DNA of 64,000 bases from contig NZ_PREZ01000004.1 of assembly GCF_002926065.1 (NCBI RefSeq), positions 186,001 through 250,000 of the forward strand, read 5' to 3'. The position numbers and the translations under genes are program-made. The stretch comes from Jeotgalibacillus proteolyticus (lineage in GTDB: Bacteria > Bacillota > Bacilli > Bacillales > Jeotgalibacillaceae). The notes beneath the pieces are model-generated. The model had not been told where the DNA came from. It ran no database searches and saw nothing but the letters and a program-made list of their open reading frames with translations. Below, in pieces: positions 39,372 to 48,769 of the stretch (its first letter is position 1; each line of letters starts with the position of its first letter).

Positions 39372-39965
39372 TTACAACATCCCCTTCGTTGATGGCACTC
39401 CCTTGACACGCGGGTCGATGGTGGTTGCTTCATCCAGGGCTCTGCCAAGCGCCTTAAAGATGGCTTCAATCATATGGTGGGTGTTGTGGCCATAGTGAAC
39501 AATAACATGAAGATTCATTCTTGCTTCAAGTGCCAGCTTCCAAAGAAATTCATGAACGAGCTCTACATCAAAGGTTCCTACCTGGTCTGTAGGAAATTCT
39601 GCTCTCATTTCAAGGTGCGGACGGTTGCTTAAATCCACTACCACTTGAGCTAATGCTTCATCCATCGGCACAAAGGAATTTCCATATCTGCGAATTCCCT
39701 TTTTATCCCCAAGCGATTCCAACAACGCCTGTCCAAGTACAATGCCAATATCTTCAGTTGTATGATGGTCATCAACTTCCGTATCACCTTTTGCATCAAT
39801 GGTGACATCAAAATGACCATGCTTTGTGAAAAGGTCCAGCATATGGGTCATAAAAGGCACAGCTGTTTTAATAGCTGATTTTCCTTCTCCGTCGATCGAG
39901 AAGGATAGACTAATATCGGTCTCATTTGTTTTTCTATGAAATGATGCTTCTCTGTTGCCACTCAT
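39372..39965 (-). CDS. hisB: Imidazoleglycerol-phosphate dehydratase
   Basis: 197 residues, the monofunctional form. Metal-binding DDHHTTEDIGIVLGQAL and HNTHHMIEAIFKALGRAL motifs are both present. Step 6 of histidine synthesis. GGGAGG is about 9 bases before the ATG; 24 bases after hisD. Confidence 0.97.
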   Translation of the reverse strand: MSGNREASFHRKTNETDISLSFSIDGEGKSAIKTAVPFMTHMLDLFTKHGHFDVTIDAKGDTEVDDHHTTEDIGIVLGQALLESLGDKKGIRRYGNSFVPMDEALAQVVVDLSNRPHLEMRAEFPTDQVGTFDVELVHEFLWKLALEARMNLHVIVHYGHNTHHMIEAIFKALGRALDEATTIDPRVKGVPSTKGML

Positions 39966-39989
39966 TTAGATGAACCTCCCTGGACGTAA

Positions 39990-41270
39990 TCAATCATATT
40001 TTTTATTGGAGAAACGTGATTCAACTGCGCGTGCGTGGGCTTCGAGGCCCTCTAATCTTGCAAAGCGCGCAACCTTATCCGCATTTTCAATAAATGCTGC
40101 CTGACTATAGGCAATGATGCTGGATTTTTTCACAAAATCCTCCACAGATAACGGACTTGAAAAACGGGCAGTCCCGCTTGTTGGAAGCGTGTGGTTCGGT
40201 CCAGCAAAATAATCGCCGATTGGCTCTGAGCTGTAACGGCCTACAAAAATCGCCCCAGCATGACGGATTTTCCCTACAACCTCCATCGCATCCTCCATCT
40301 GTATTTCAAGATGTTCAGGTGCGATTCGATTAACTGCTTCAACCGCTTCATCAAGACTTTCTGCCACATAAATGGCACTATGCTCATTAATAGCTGTACT
40401 TGCCATTTCCTTGCGAGGGAGATCCTCCAGCTGGAACCCCACTTCGTTTGAAACAGCCTCAGCCAACTCCTTTGATGTCGTAACGAGATTAGCCTGCGAC
40501 AGCTCTCCATGCTCAGCCTGTGACAGTAAATCAGCTGCTACTTCTCTTGCCACAGCTGTATGATCAGCGAGAACGGTAATATCGCTTGGCCCCGCAATCA
40601 TATCAATATCCACCACACCGAATACCTCACGCTTAGCAAGAGCTACATACAGATTGCCGGGACCCGTAATTTTATCCACTCGTTCTATCGTTTCCGTTCC
40701 GTAAGCAAGAGCAGCGACAGCCTGGGCTCCGCCAATTTTATAAATTTCACGGACGCCTGCCAGACGCGCAGCAGCAAGCACCCCTCCTGGCACAAGACCA
40801 TCCGGCCCGGGCGGTGTCACCATCACGACACGCTTAACCCCGGCGACTTTAGCAGGGATCGCATTCATTAAAACGGAGGATGGGTAGGCTGCTGTCCCGC
40901 CCGGTACGTAAATTCCGACCGCATCAAGAGGGGTAACCTTCTGTCCTAGTATTGTTCCGTTTTCCTGCGTGGTCATCCAGGATTGCTGTATTTGCCGCTC
41001 ATGAAAAGCCGTTATATTCGCAGCGGCCTCATGCAGCACATTCCAGGTCTCTTCATCCACTTCACTGACCGCTTTATCCACTTCACCATCCGTAACTAAA
41101 AAGGCATCGAGCTCCGCTTGATCAAACATGGCTGTATATTTTTTTACAGCACGGTCTCCATTGCGGCGGACATCCTCTAGAATATCCTTAACTTTTTTCT
41201 TCTGTTCTTCATTCCCCTGATCCAGTGAAGGGCGAGGAATGGAATAGTCTGAGAGATATCGTATTTGCAT
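39990..41270 (-). CDS. hisD: Histidinol dehydrogenase
   Basis: 426 residues. PGGTAAYPSSVLMNAIPAKVAGV, the signature IDMIAGPSDITVLAD.. with AEHG, and the C-terminal APEHLEI..IFVGRYSSEPIGDYFAGPNHTLPT carrying the zinc and catalytic residues. Two-step NAD oxidation of histidinol to histidine. AAAGGA is 9 bases before the ATG. Confidence 0.97.
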   Translation of the reverse strand: MQIRYLSDYSIPRPSLDQGNEEQKKKVKDILEDVRRNGDRAVKKYTAMFDQAELDAFLVTDGEVDKAVSEVDEETWNVLHEAAANITAFHERQIQQSWMTTQENGTILGQKVTPLDAVGIYVPGGTAAYPSSVLMNAIPAKVAGVKRVVMVTPPGPDGLVPGGVLAAARLAGVREIYKIGGAQAVAALAYGTETIERVDKITGPGNLYVALAKREVFGVVDIDMIAGPSDITVLADHTAVAREVAADLLSQAEHGELSQANLVTTSKELAEAVSNEVGFQLEDLPRKEMASTAINEHSAIYVAESLDEAVEAVNRIAPEHLEIQMEDAMEVVGKIRHAGAIFVGRYSSEPIGDYFAGPNHTLPTSGTARFSSPLSVEDFVKKSSIIAYSQAAFIENADKVARFARLEGLEAHARAVESRFSNKKYD

Positions 41271-41317
41271 AGTGGTTATTCCTTTCCCATTCGTGATAAA
41301 GGACTCGTGTTCCTGCT

Positions 41318-41956
41318 TTACGAGATAGAACCGGCAGAAATTATTTCATCCAGCCGATCAACCATTTCCTGAATTCTTCGATGCTTTATCCTGTAGCTTA
41401 CCGGATTGACAATTAAACGGGAGGTAATATCAACAATCCGCTCATATTCCACTAAACCGTTATCTCTAAGTGTCTGTCCGGTAGAAACAATATCAACAAT
41501 CCGGTCTGTCAGTCCGATGATCGGTGCAATTTCAATTGATCCGTTTAGTTTGATAATCTCTACCTGCTCCCCCTGCTCTCTAAAATAAGAGGAGGCAACG
41601 GCAGGATATTTGGTGGCAATTCTAGGTGCCACTTCATTCATGACTGTGTTCGGTAGACCTGCCACAGCCAGATAGCAATGGCTGATTTGAAGGTCCAGCA
41701 GCTCATAAACATTCCGCTCCTCTTCAAGCATGACATCTTTCCCGGCAATACCAAGATCAGCCACTCCATGCTCCACATATGTCGGTACATCCATCGGCTT
41801 CGCCAGGATAAATCTCAGCTTTTCCTCAGGCACTTCAATAATTAACTTTCTTGAATCCTCAAATTCAGGGGGCAGCTTATAGCCAGCCCGCTTGAGCATG
41901 ACAACAGCTTCTTCAAAAATCCTGCCTTTTGGCATCGCGATCGTTAATTCCTTCAT
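41318..41956 (-). CDS. hisG: ATP phosphoribosyltransferase, short form
   Basis: 212 residues, the short HisG lacking the C-terminal regulatory domain and so dependent on HisZ, encoded just upstream. Motifs [31 protein letters not shown] and [22 protein letters not shown]. First step of the pathway, feedback-controlled by histidine through HisZ. The ATG overlaps the hisZ stop by 4 bases. Confidence 0.97.
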   Translation of the reverse strand: MKELTIAMPKGRIFEEAVVMLKRAGYKLPPEFEDSRKLIIEVPEEKLRFILAKPMDVPTYVEHGVADLGIAGKDVMLEEERNVYELLDLQISHCYLAVAGLPNTVMNEVAPRIATKYPAVASSYFREQGEQVEIIKLNGSIEIAPIIGLTDRIVDIVSTGQTLRDNGLVEYERIVDITSRLIVNPVSYRIKHRRIQEMVDRLDEIISAGSIS

Positions 41957-43140
41957 TCTCTCCCACCTGACTTTCCTGCTCTGCCCACAATCCAGTGAAC
42001 CTCATGAAATTGGGCCGTGTATCGATCTACGTCACTAATCCCGGTTACATCCTGACTAATGACAGACTTTCCTTCCGTCCGGAGCTCGTTTGCAAGCGAG
42101 ATCGCCTCAGACCGCCGTTCAGATGAAAATAAAATCAGCTCTGTCTCAGTTTTAGCTGCTTCAGGCGAAAGTGCTTCAATTAAATAATCGAGCCTGAACG
42201 CAAAGCCTGTAGCTGCAACCTCTGCACCGAATTTATGCAGCAAATGATTGTAGCGGCCGCCATTGCCGATTGAATATCCAACCCGGTCAGCATATACCTC
42301 AAAAACAACTCCGGTATAATAGCTCATATGGCTGACGAGTGATACGTCCATATTTATATATTCTTCATATCCATAGTCGTTTAAAATACCCATCAGCTCC
42401 TGAAGCTCTGTTAATGGCTTTTCTCCTCTTGCGCCTTCGATCAGCGATCTGGCATCAAGTATGGATTCCCCGTTTCCTCTAATTGAAAGCAGGCCCAGTA
42501 AACGCTGTTTATCGATTGAAGAGAGCGGAAGTGATTCCACATGCTTTCGAAAGCCTACATAGTTTTTATCATATAAGTACCGGCGAAGCTGCTCGGCGCG
42601 CTCTTCTGTGCCGACGATCTGCAAAAAGAGCTCCTGAACAAATTCCATATGGCCGATTGAAATAGTGAAATCCTTAAGACCTGCTTTAAGTAAAGAAGAG
42701 ATTAACAGTGCGATAGTCTCAGCATCGGCACTAACAGTCCCATCTCCAATGAGCTCTACACCCATCTGCTCAAATTCAGCGGGTCTTCCTCCCTCACGCT
42801 GCTGTGCACGAAAGACATTTGCAGAGTAAGCAAGTCGAAGAGGGTTGCGGTCCTTTAACAGCTTTGAAGCTGCTACCCGTGCGATTGGAGCGGTCATATC
42901 TGGCCTTAGAACAAGAGATCGTCCCTGCTGGTCCAACAGCTTAAATACCTGCTGCTCCAGGATCGCTGAAGCCTCTCCCACTGTCTCGTTATACTCAAGC
43001 GTCGGTGTTTCTAAAAACTCATAGCCCCAGCCTGTCATCTCCTGCTCAACCAAGGATCGAATTTCTTTTTTCATCCTATATAGATGCGGGAAGGTATCTC
43101 TCATTCCCATGGGTTTTTCAAACATAAATAATTCAGACAT
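41953..43140 (-). CDS. hisZ: HisZ, ATP phosphoribosyltransferase regulatory subunit
   Basis: 395 residues from the ATG at 43140 ([18 protein letters not shown]). A histidyl-tRNA synthetase paralogue without the anticodon-binding domain: [28 protein letters not shown] and [11 protein letters not shown] correspond to class II synthetase motifs. It forms a hetero-octamer with short HisG and holds the histidine feedback site. First gene of the operon. The longer open frame upstream lacks conservation. Confidence 0.94.
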   Translation of the reverse strand: MSELFMFEKPMGMRDTFPHLYRMKKEIRSLVEQEMTGWGYEFLETPTLEYNETVGEASAILEQQVFKLLDQQGRSLVLRPDMTAPIARVAASKLLKDRNPLRLAYSANVFRAQQREGGRPAEFEQMGVELIGDGTVSADAETIALLISSLLKAGLKDFTISIGHMEFVQELFLQIVGTEERAEQLRRYLYDKNYVGFRKHVESLPLSSIDKQRLLGLLSIRGNGESILDARSLIEGARGEKPLTELQELMGILNDYGYEEYINMDVSLVSHMSYYTGVVFEVYADRVGYSIGNGGRYNHLLHKFGAEVAATGFAFRLDYLIEALSPEAAKTETELILFSSERRSEAISLANELRTEGKSVISQDVTGISDVDRYTAQFHEVHWIVGRAGKSGGRE

Positions 43141-43285
43141 ACATGTGACATCCCTTTCTATTATGGGAGGTATTTTTTCTATCATCTCATACTTGTCATC
43201 TTACCCCTACCCCTAATGCATGAAACGGCAACGGGTTAGTGGTTAAAAACAAAATCCTTTAGTTCGCTAATGTGGTAGTAAAATA

Positions 43286-43314
43286 AAGATATAAAGTAGT
43301 GTACTAATTTTCAA
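43286..43314 (-). promoter_or_regulatory. Candidate promoter of the his operon
   Basis: TTGAAA (43309-43314), 17-base spacer, TATCTT (43286-43291) on the minus strand, about 145 bases before hisZ. The leader has no T-box signature sequence and no obvious histidine-rich leader peptide. Confidence 0.55.
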
Positions 43315-43365
43315 AGATGACGTCAAGGGGGTAAGATTTAAATGTAAATGGAAAAAAAGAATAAA

Positions 43366-43396
43366 AAAGCACCCTCTAAAAATAGAGAGTGCTTCT
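43366..43396 (-). terminator. Terminator of the SurA-N lipoprotein gene
   Basis: Minus strand AGCACTCTCT pairs with AGAGGGTGCT (one wobble) around about 5 bases, followed by TTTTTT. Confidence 0.85.
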
Positions 43397-43402
43397 TGTC
43401 AT

Positions 43403-44173
43403 TTAGATTAAATATTCAATTTCTGAATCAGCCTTAAGCTCTTCAAGATGCTGCATGAGCTTCTCCTGCTGCTGTTGTTGTTCAAGAGATGATTTGATGT
43501 CTTCACGTACTTCCTCTAATGGAGGTACTTCCTGTCCGGTTTCTTCAGAAGATGCAGATGCCTGATCATAGTACTCTTGGATTTCTTCATCTGTTATTTC
43601 ATCTACCGGTACAGCTTCATCAATATATTTTTCAATGATAATGGTGTCAGCAATTGATTCTTTTATGACTTCTTCCTCAAGTCCCTGTTCTTCAAGCAAT
43701 TCATTGAATGCTTCTTCACCGCCATACTGCTCTTGAAAGGCAGTATATTCTTCATTTATTTCCTCTTCAGAAGCCGTGTGGTTTCCTTCATTTGCTTTTT
43801 GAACAAGGATGGCTTGATTAACCAATGTATCAAGTGTTTGTGTTTTTACTTGTTCAGCTGCTTCTTCACTTGTTGGGTCCTGACCCATTTGCTGCATTTG
43901 GAATTGAACCTGTCCAAGAGCACCATTATAGTCTTCACCGGTAATTTCTTCTTCATTTACTGTAGCAACAACTTCACCTTCTTCAACCTGCTGCTCGTCC
44001 AGTTTTGCCTGCATTTCTTCAGCCTGAGCCTGTTCTTCTTCGGTTGGCTCCTGTTGCTGAGCTGCTTCATCTTCTGGTGCATCATTTGCTTTATCTTCGT
44101 CATCGTTGCAAGCAGCCAAGCCCAAGGCTAATGCTCCTGCAGCGAAAGGAAGTAAAAACTTCTTTAAGTTCAT
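43403..44173 (-). CDS. Acidic lipoprotein with SurA N-terminal domain
   Basis: 256 residues. Signal peptide with lipobox LGLAAC (Cys22), a highly acidic linker (about 23-65, rich in D, E and Q), then a SurA/PrsA-type N-terminal chaperone domain (VVATVNEEEITGEDYNGALGQV, LDTLVNQAILVQKANE) and a helical end. No parvulin PPIase domain is present, so this is not a full PrsA foldase. Probably a membrane-anchored chaperone for exported proteins. The extreme acidity fits a halotolerant host. Own terminator. Confidence 0.88.
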   Translation of the reverse strand: MNLKKFLLPFAAGALALGLAACNDDEDKANDAPEDEAAQQQEPTEEEQAQAEEMQAKLDEQQVEEGEVVATVNEEEITGEDYNGALGQVQFQMQQMGQDPTSEEAAEQVKTQTLDTLVNQAILVQKANEGNHTASEEEINEEYTAFQEQYGGEEAFNELLEEQGLEEEVIKESIADTIIIEKYIDEAVPVDEITDEEIQEYYDQASASSEETGQEVPPLEEVREDIKSSLEQQQQQEKLMQHLEELKADSEIEYLI

Positions 44174-44453
44174 AGTGAAACTCCTTTCGGATCATTCATT
44201 TTTCTTTTCTAAGCCTAGCTTGCATTGTAACGGAGATTTGCAAAAAGATAAACCCTTAAGGCTTAATAACATGGAAATGACATTAAATTGTCATGTGTAG
44301 GATGTGTTATTGTGTTTGTTTTAAACGTGTAAGTTTGAAATCTTCACAGGTTGAAGGTTATGAGTGAATGCCTTCCGCTCCAATCAACTGGTTTAATATT
44401 AAATAAAGAACTTGGTACGTTAGGTGTTATGAGTTAATACCTCTTAAAAATTG

Positions 44454-44575
44454 GTTGATTTCCGTTTCAGGGGGACGCTTTCCGCGGGACGGGGCTTGAG
44501 CTAACTTGCTGGCGCAAGTGGATCTCAAGCTCCCGTTTCATCCCGCAGGAGTCGCCCCCTTACACTTCAATCAAC
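44454..44575. repeat. Palindromic intergenic repeat copy R3
   Basis: About 122 bp; stem elements GGGGG/CCCCC, CGCGGGA/TCCCGC, ACGGG..CTTGAG/CTCAAG..CCCGT and ACTTGC-TGGC-GCAAGT. GCTTGAG/CTCAAGC replaces the GCTGAG/CTCAGC of the other copies on both arms. Confidence 0.9.
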
Positions 44576-44640
44576 TGAGTTGATGATTAATAAAGAACTT
44601 GGTACGTTAAGTGTTATGACTGAATACCTTTTAAAAGTTG

Positions 44641-44762
44641 GCTGATTTACACTGGAGGCGGAGGCTTTCCGCGGGGTGGGAGCTGAGCTAACTTGCTTCG
44701 CAAGTGGATCTCAGCCTTCCCGCTTCATCCCGCTGGAGTCCCCGCCTTCCGCTCCAATCAAC
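44641..44762. repeat. Palindromic intergenic repeat copy R4
   Basis: About 122 bp; GCGGAGG type outer stem, GCTGAG/CTCAGC inner stem, hairpin ACTTGC-TTC-GCAAGT. Ends GCTGATTT and CAATCAAC. Confidence 0.9.
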
Positions 44763-44827
44763 TGGTTTAATATTAAATAAAGAACTTGTTACGTTAAGTG
44801 TTATGAGTTAATACCTCTTAAAAATTG

Positions 44828-44949
44828 GTTGATTTCCGTTTCAGGGGGACGCTTTCCGCGGGACGGGGCTTGAGCTAACTTGCTGGCGCAAGTGGATCTC
44901 AAGCTCCCGTTTCATCCCGCAGGAGTCGCCCCCTTACACTTCAATCAAC
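44828..44949. repeat. Palindromic intergenic repeat copy R5
   Basis: About 122 bp, identical or nearly so to R3, part of the duplicated block. Confidence 0.9.
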
Positions 44950-45052
44950 TGAGTTACTAATGAATAAAGAACTTCGAACTTTAAGTGTTATGGGTTTTCA
45001 ATTTAAAAATTCTTTTGACCTTTCAAGCCTCCTAGATAGTAATTCTATTTTT

Positions 45053-45106
45053 AAGTTAACCTTTTTAAAAATTAGGTTGACTTAAAATCTTTTTGAGTTT
45101 TATAAT
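45053..45106 (+). promoter_or_regulatory. bioY promoter with BirA operator
   Basis: AAGTTAACC (45053-45061) and GGTTGACTT (45075-45083) form the inverted pair typical of Firmicute BirA operators. The right half overlaps the -35 TTGACT (45077-45082); TATAAT is at 45101-45106 (18-base spacer). Biotin-loaded BirA would repress bioY. Confidence 0.85.
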
Positions 45107-45142
45107 CAATCTAGTACATAACGTTAAAGGAGACGGTTTTTT

Positions 45143-45745
45143 ATGGTGAAATCACCTGTTCATGGAATGGTTCTTGCTTCTTTGTTTGCAGCTCTTATGG
45201 CAATTGGGGCTAATATTACTTCAATTGTTCCGATTATGGTAATTGGGAATATTCCTATTACGCTTCAAACCGTGGTTTGTATACTTGCGGGTCTTTTATT
45301 AGGAAAGAAATGGGGACCGATTGCGATGGTGATTTACGCATTGATCGGCCTTGCAGGAATGCCTGTTTTTGCGCAGTGGTCAGGCGGCATCAGAGTATTT
45401 GTTAGTCCTACTTTTGGGTTTATACTTTCTTATATTGCTACGGCCTGGGTTGCAGGGGTTATTACTGAGAAAAAGAAAACGTATCCTATTCTGCTTACCG
45501 CTGCAGTGATTGGAACTGTTGTCAATTATGTTCTTGGAACAAGCTGGCTGTATGCGGCGTATAAGATCTGGCTTTCTGCTCCAGAAGGTTTTTCTTACTG
45601 GATGGCATGGCTTTGGATGCTTCCATTTGTTCCAAAGGATTTAATTTTAGCGGTTGTTGCAGCGCTTGTTTCTCAAAAAGTCCTGCAAGCGTTCCCGCAA
45701 ACCCGCACAAAAAAACCTTTCGTCGAAAACCGAAAGGCCATCTAA
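45143..45745 (+). CDS. bioY: BioY biotin transporter substrate-binding subunit
   Basis: 200 residues with about six membrane helices. MVLASLFAALMAIGANITSIVPI, the PITLQTVVCILAGLLLGKKWGPIAM motif and PTFGFILSYIATAWVAG are BioY family signatures. It is the S component of the biotin ECF transporter and can use the shared energy-coupling module encoded elsewhere. AAAGGAGA precedes the ATG. Monocistronic, under a BirA operator. Confidence 0.95.
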   Translation: MVKSPVHGMVLASLFAALMAIGANITSIVPIMVIGNIPITLQTVVCILAGLLLGKKWGPIAMVIYALIGLAGMPVFAQWSGGIRVFVSPTFGFILSYIATAWVAGVITEKKKTYPILLTAAVIGTVVNYVLGTSWLYAAYKIWLSAPEGFSYWMAWLWMLPFVPKDLILAVVAALVSQKVLQAFPQTRTKKPFVENRKAI

Positions 45746-45754
45746 TATAAAAGA

Positions 45755-45787
45755 ACGGCATTCCTATCTAATAGGAGTGCCGTCTTT
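45755..45787. terminator. Bidirectional terminator between bioY and yvoF
   Basis: ACGGCATTCCTAT pairs with ATAGGAGTGCCGT (one mismatch) around a 3-base loop, with T runs on the right and A residues on the left. Confidence 0.85.
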
Positions 45788-46312
45788 TTATTGTGGATCA
45801 ATTTCCTTTGTATCTTCCTGCTGACCTGCCTCAGCCAGCCGGATAATCTGCATGGGATTTCCCCCTACAAAAGCTCCGGCAGGTACATCTTTATGGACCA
45901 GGGTACTTGCCGAGACGATCGCCCCGTCGCCAATTCGGACACCAGGCAGAATGGTTGTATTGGCTCCGATTAACACCTCATCACCAATTTCAACATTCCC
46001 CAGCCGGTATTCCTTTATCAGGTACTCATGTGCAAGAATCGTGGTGTTATAGCCTATCACACTATTTTTGCCAACCGATATTTTTTCAGGAAACATAACA
46101 TCGATCATAACCATTAAGGCAAAGGAGGTCTGTTCGCCCACTTTCATCCCTAAAAACGTACTATACATCCAATTCTTCATTCCTAAAAAAGGAGTATATC
46201 TCGCAGTCTGAATAACGATAAAGTTTCGCATTACCTTCCAAAAAGGAATGGTTTTGTAGACATGCCATAAGGAGTTTGCGCCTTTTACAAAAAAGCGTTC
46301 TGTCCTTCTCAT
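45788..46312 (-). CDS. yvoF: Acyltransferase with left-handed beta-helix (YvoF-like)
   Basis: 174 residues. Hexapeptide repeats at about 70-160 (ISVGKNSVIGYNTTI, VEIGDEVLIGANTTILPGVRIGDGAIVSASTLV, AFVGGNPMQII) as in CysE/LacA/NodL acetyltransferases. The acceptor is unknown. Last gene of hprK-lgt-yvoD-ppaX-yvoF; overlaps ppaX by 4 bases. Confidence 0.88.
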   Translation of the reverse strand: MRRTERFFVKGANSLWHVYKTIPFWKVMRNFIVIQTARYTPFLGMKNWMYSTFLGMKVGEQTSFALMVMIDVMFPEKISVGKNSVIGYNTTILAHEYLIKEYRLGNVEIGDEVLIGANTTILPGVRIGDGAIVSASTLVHKDVPAGAFVGGNPMQIIRLAEAGQQEDTKEIDPQ

Positions 46313-46962
46313 TTCTTAGGCTCCGAAATGATAGAGACGATATCCATCATGGAATCAAGAATCCAGTCGGGCTTATACTTCAGCAGATAGTCTCTGCCTT
46401 TCGCAGACCAGGCCACACCGGCTGTTTTTGTGCCTGCGTTTTGCCCTCCTACAATATCATGGTGGTTATCCCCTACCATGATTGTGTTTTCAGGAAGTGA
46501 GTTAAGCCGTTTAAGCGCAAGGAGCAGCGGCTCGGGATCCGGCTTTGCATTTTTCACATCATCCAACCCGACGACTACATCAAAATAATGATCAAGCTTC
46601 ATCAGCTTTAATCCCTTAATGACGACATCATTCCGTTTAGTCGATACAATAGCCATCTTGATATTGCGCTCAGCAAGCTCTTTAACCGCTTCTTCCACCT
46701 TCGGAAAGCCGGTAACGAGTAGATCATGATTCTCAAGATTATAAGCGCGGTAAAAATCAACCATTTCATCTACCTTTGCGGGGTTGATTCGTTCAAATGA
46801 CTCTACCAGCGGCGGTCCCATAAATTGAAGGACATCATTTCTCGTATACTGGGCTGGGAAGTAGTGGTCCATGACATGCATGAAGGAAGAAATAATTAAT
46901 TCATTTGTATCAATTAATGTACCGTCTAAATCAAACAGTACCGTATCAATGGGTTTGCTCAT
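46309..46962 (-). CDS. ppaX: PpaX, pyrophosphatase of the HprK system (HAD family)
   Basis: 217 residues. HAD motifs: DLDGTLIDT, VSTKRNDV and GDNHHDIVGGQNAG. Hydrolyses the pyrophosphate released when HprK removes phosphate from HPr-Ser-P or Crh-P. ATG at 46962 has AGGA 9 bases upstream; a TTG two codons earlier is less likely. The gene start lies inside the end of yvoD. Confidence 0.93.
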   Translation of the reverse strand: MSKPIDTVLFDLDGTLIDTNELIISSFMHVMDHYFPAQYTRNDVLQFMGPPLVESFERINPAKVDEMVDFYRAYNLENHDLLVTGFPKVEEAVKELAERNIKMAIVSTKRNDVVIKGLKLMKLDHYFDVVVGLDDVKNAKPDPEPLLLALKRLNSLPENTIMVGDNHHDIVGGQNAGTKTAGVAWSAKGRDYLLKYKPDWILDSMMDIVSIISEPKK

Positions 46963-47911
46963 AGCCAAGCTTCCTTTCTTTTACTGCGTCATTCCGCTTC
47001 CATACATAAGCAACCACCATCGTCAGGACGATCGCTGTTGAAATTCGAATTAAAAATAATGGCAGGATTGGAATGCCAAGCGGAATAAAAATTAACGTAT
47101 CCTCTACGACAGCGTGACAGGCAACAAGAAAAATAAAGGCAAGTGTGGCATCCTTCCTGCTGACGCCATCTTCTTTTACTGCCTTAATCATGACCCCGGC
47201 GCCATAAGCAAGTCCAATCGTTAAACCTGCTACAAGTGTCATCGACGTATTTTCTTTCATACCAAGCCCTCTTGTTACAGGGGCCATCCATTTAGAAAAC
47301 AGCTCAAGCCATTTCAAATCTCTCATAATTTGAATGACCACCATTAATGGAATGACAATGATCGCAAGCTGCAGGACACCAAATGCGGCTTTTTCCATCG
47401 CAACAAGTAAAATAGATCCCCAACCGGCAACTGCTTCAGGCTGCTGAGGAACCATGCCATACTGAGCCATTTCCTGACCGCCGCTCCACACTAAATTAAT
47501 AATGATAGCTGATACAGCAGCCAGTCCTAAACGCACCAGCAGCACGACCCAAAGCTTAACGCCTACTTTTAATGCAACGCCGGTTTCAACGAGCAGATTA
47601 TGAGAAAAGGACAGCATGACTGCCAGAATAAAAACTTCCTTGACCGTCAGATCCAGGGACAGAATACCCGCTATCCCTGCATAGAGGTTTAAAAAGTTAC
47701 CCAGTACAAGCGGCACAGCAGCCTCTCCGCTTAAACCAAACAGCCCCATGAAAGGAGCGATCATACGCGTAATCCATGGCAGTACTGGTGTGTATTGAAG
47801 AAGGACGACAATAAAAGTGACGGGAAAAATAATTTTCCCGAGCGTCCATGTGGTTTGAAGGCCTGACTTCAGGCCGTCAATAAAGGTTTGTTTCGTCAAA
47901 CTAATCCCCAC
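46946..47911 (-). CDS. yvoD: YvoD-like nucleoside-recognition (Gate) membrane protein
   Basis: 321 residues with about eight membrane helices. SFSHNLLVETGVALKVGV and LACHAVVEDTLIF are the duplicated Gate/nucleoside-recognition motifs. Function unproven; perhaps a transporter. GTG directly after the lgt stop; a TTG at 47899, 6 bases from AGGTGGGG, is an alternative. Confidence 0.85.
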   Translation of the reverse strand: MGISLTKQTFIDGLKSGLQTTWTLGKIIFPVTFIVVLLQYTPVLPWITRMIAPFMGLFGLSGEAAVPLVLGNFLNLYAGIAGILSLDLTVKEVFILAVMLSFSHNLLVETGVALKVGVKLWVVLLVRLGLAAVSAIIINLVWSGGQEMAQYGMVPQQPEAVAGWGSILLVAMEKAAFGVLQLAIIVIPLMVVIQIMRDLKWLELFSKWMAPVTRGLGMKENTSMTLVAGLTIGLAYGAGVMIKAVKEDGVSRKDATLAFIFLVACHAVVEDTLIFIPLGIPILPLFLIRISTAIVLTMVVAYVWKRNDAVKERKLGYEQTH

Positions 47912-48742
47912 CTAGTTATTTCGTTTATCCGCGTACCGTGTCTTGTTTCCTTTCATTCGTCGATAAATAATTATCGCAACTGCTCCTGCGATTAGGGCAA
48001 AGGATAGAGCCTGGGCCACACGGATCGTCTCAGTCAGCATTAAGCTGTCCGTTCTTAGTCCCTCGACAAACGCGCGTCCAATGGAATACCAAATGACGTA
48101 AGTTAAGAAAATCTCTCCGCGTCTTGGATTCACCTTGCGCAGCACGAGTAATAAAATGAGTCCTGCAAGATTCCAAAGGGACTCATATAAAAATGTAGGA
48201 TGATAATACGCAAATGTACCGTTAATCTCGATATACATTTGATCAATGACCCAATCCGGAATATACAAACCTTCTAAAAAGGATCTCGTGACTTCTCCTC
48301 CGTGAGCTTCCTGGTTAATAAAGTTGCCCCATCGGCCTACCATTTGACCAAGAATGATGCTCGGTGCAGCGATGTCAACAATTTTCCAGACGTCGAGCTT
48401 TTTAAGTCTGCTGTAAACCACTGCCGTCGTTACAGAACCGATTAAGGCTCCATGTATCGCAATTCCCCCGTTCCAGATCTGAATAATAGCGCCTGGATTT
48501 TGAGAATAGTAATCCCATTGAAAAATAACATAATAAATTCTGGCCGAAATAATAGCAATCGGCACCGCCCATATGAGCAGGTCTGCAAATAAATCCTTAG
48601 GCATTCCAAGCCGGTCCGCTTCGCGGTTAGCAAGGATATACCCGACAATGATCCCCATACCAATAATCAGCCCGTACCAGGCAACATTAATGGGTCCAAG
48701 ACTGATGGCGATTGGATCAATCGGTTGAACTGTTCCTAACAT
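47912..48742 (-). CDS. lgt: Prolipoprotein diacylglyceryl transferase
   Basis: 276 residues with seven membrane helices. The family signature is in [17 protein letters not shown], with [11 protein letters not shown] and [23 protein letters not shown] near the end. Adds diacylglycerol to the lipobox Cys of lipoproteins such as the two predicted in this window. Second gene of the hprK operon. Confidence 0.97.
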   Translation of the reverse strand: MLGTVQPIDPIAISLGPINVAWYGLIIGMGIIVGYILANREADRLGMPKDLFADLLIWAVPIAIISARIYYVIFQWDYYSQNPGAIIQIWNGGIAIHGALIGSVTTAVVYSRLKKLDVWKIVDIAAPSIILGQMVGRWGNFINQEAHGGEVTRSFLEGLYIPDWVIDQMYIEINGTFAYYHPTFLYESLWNLAGLILLLVLRKVNPRRGEIFLTYVIWYSIGRAFVEGLRTDSLMLTETIRVAQALSFALIAGAVAIIIYRRMKGNKTRYADKRNN

Positions 48743-48769
48743 TCTCTTTCTCCTTTCGACCGAAGCCTA

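Larger units (their letters stand above)
44370..44955. repeat. Tandem segmental duplication built on palindromic repeats
   Basis: About 211 bases at 44370-44580 recur almost unchanged at 44744-44954 (offset 374). Each block starts within the last 20 bases of a palindromic repeat and carries a full copy (R3, R5). Outside these repeats, 44174-45052 holds no gene. Confidence 0.9.

Noticed and set aside
43141-43402. T-box riboswitch before hisZ
   Set aside because: No T-box consensus sequence and no terminator/antiterminator pair could be found between the promoter and hisZ.
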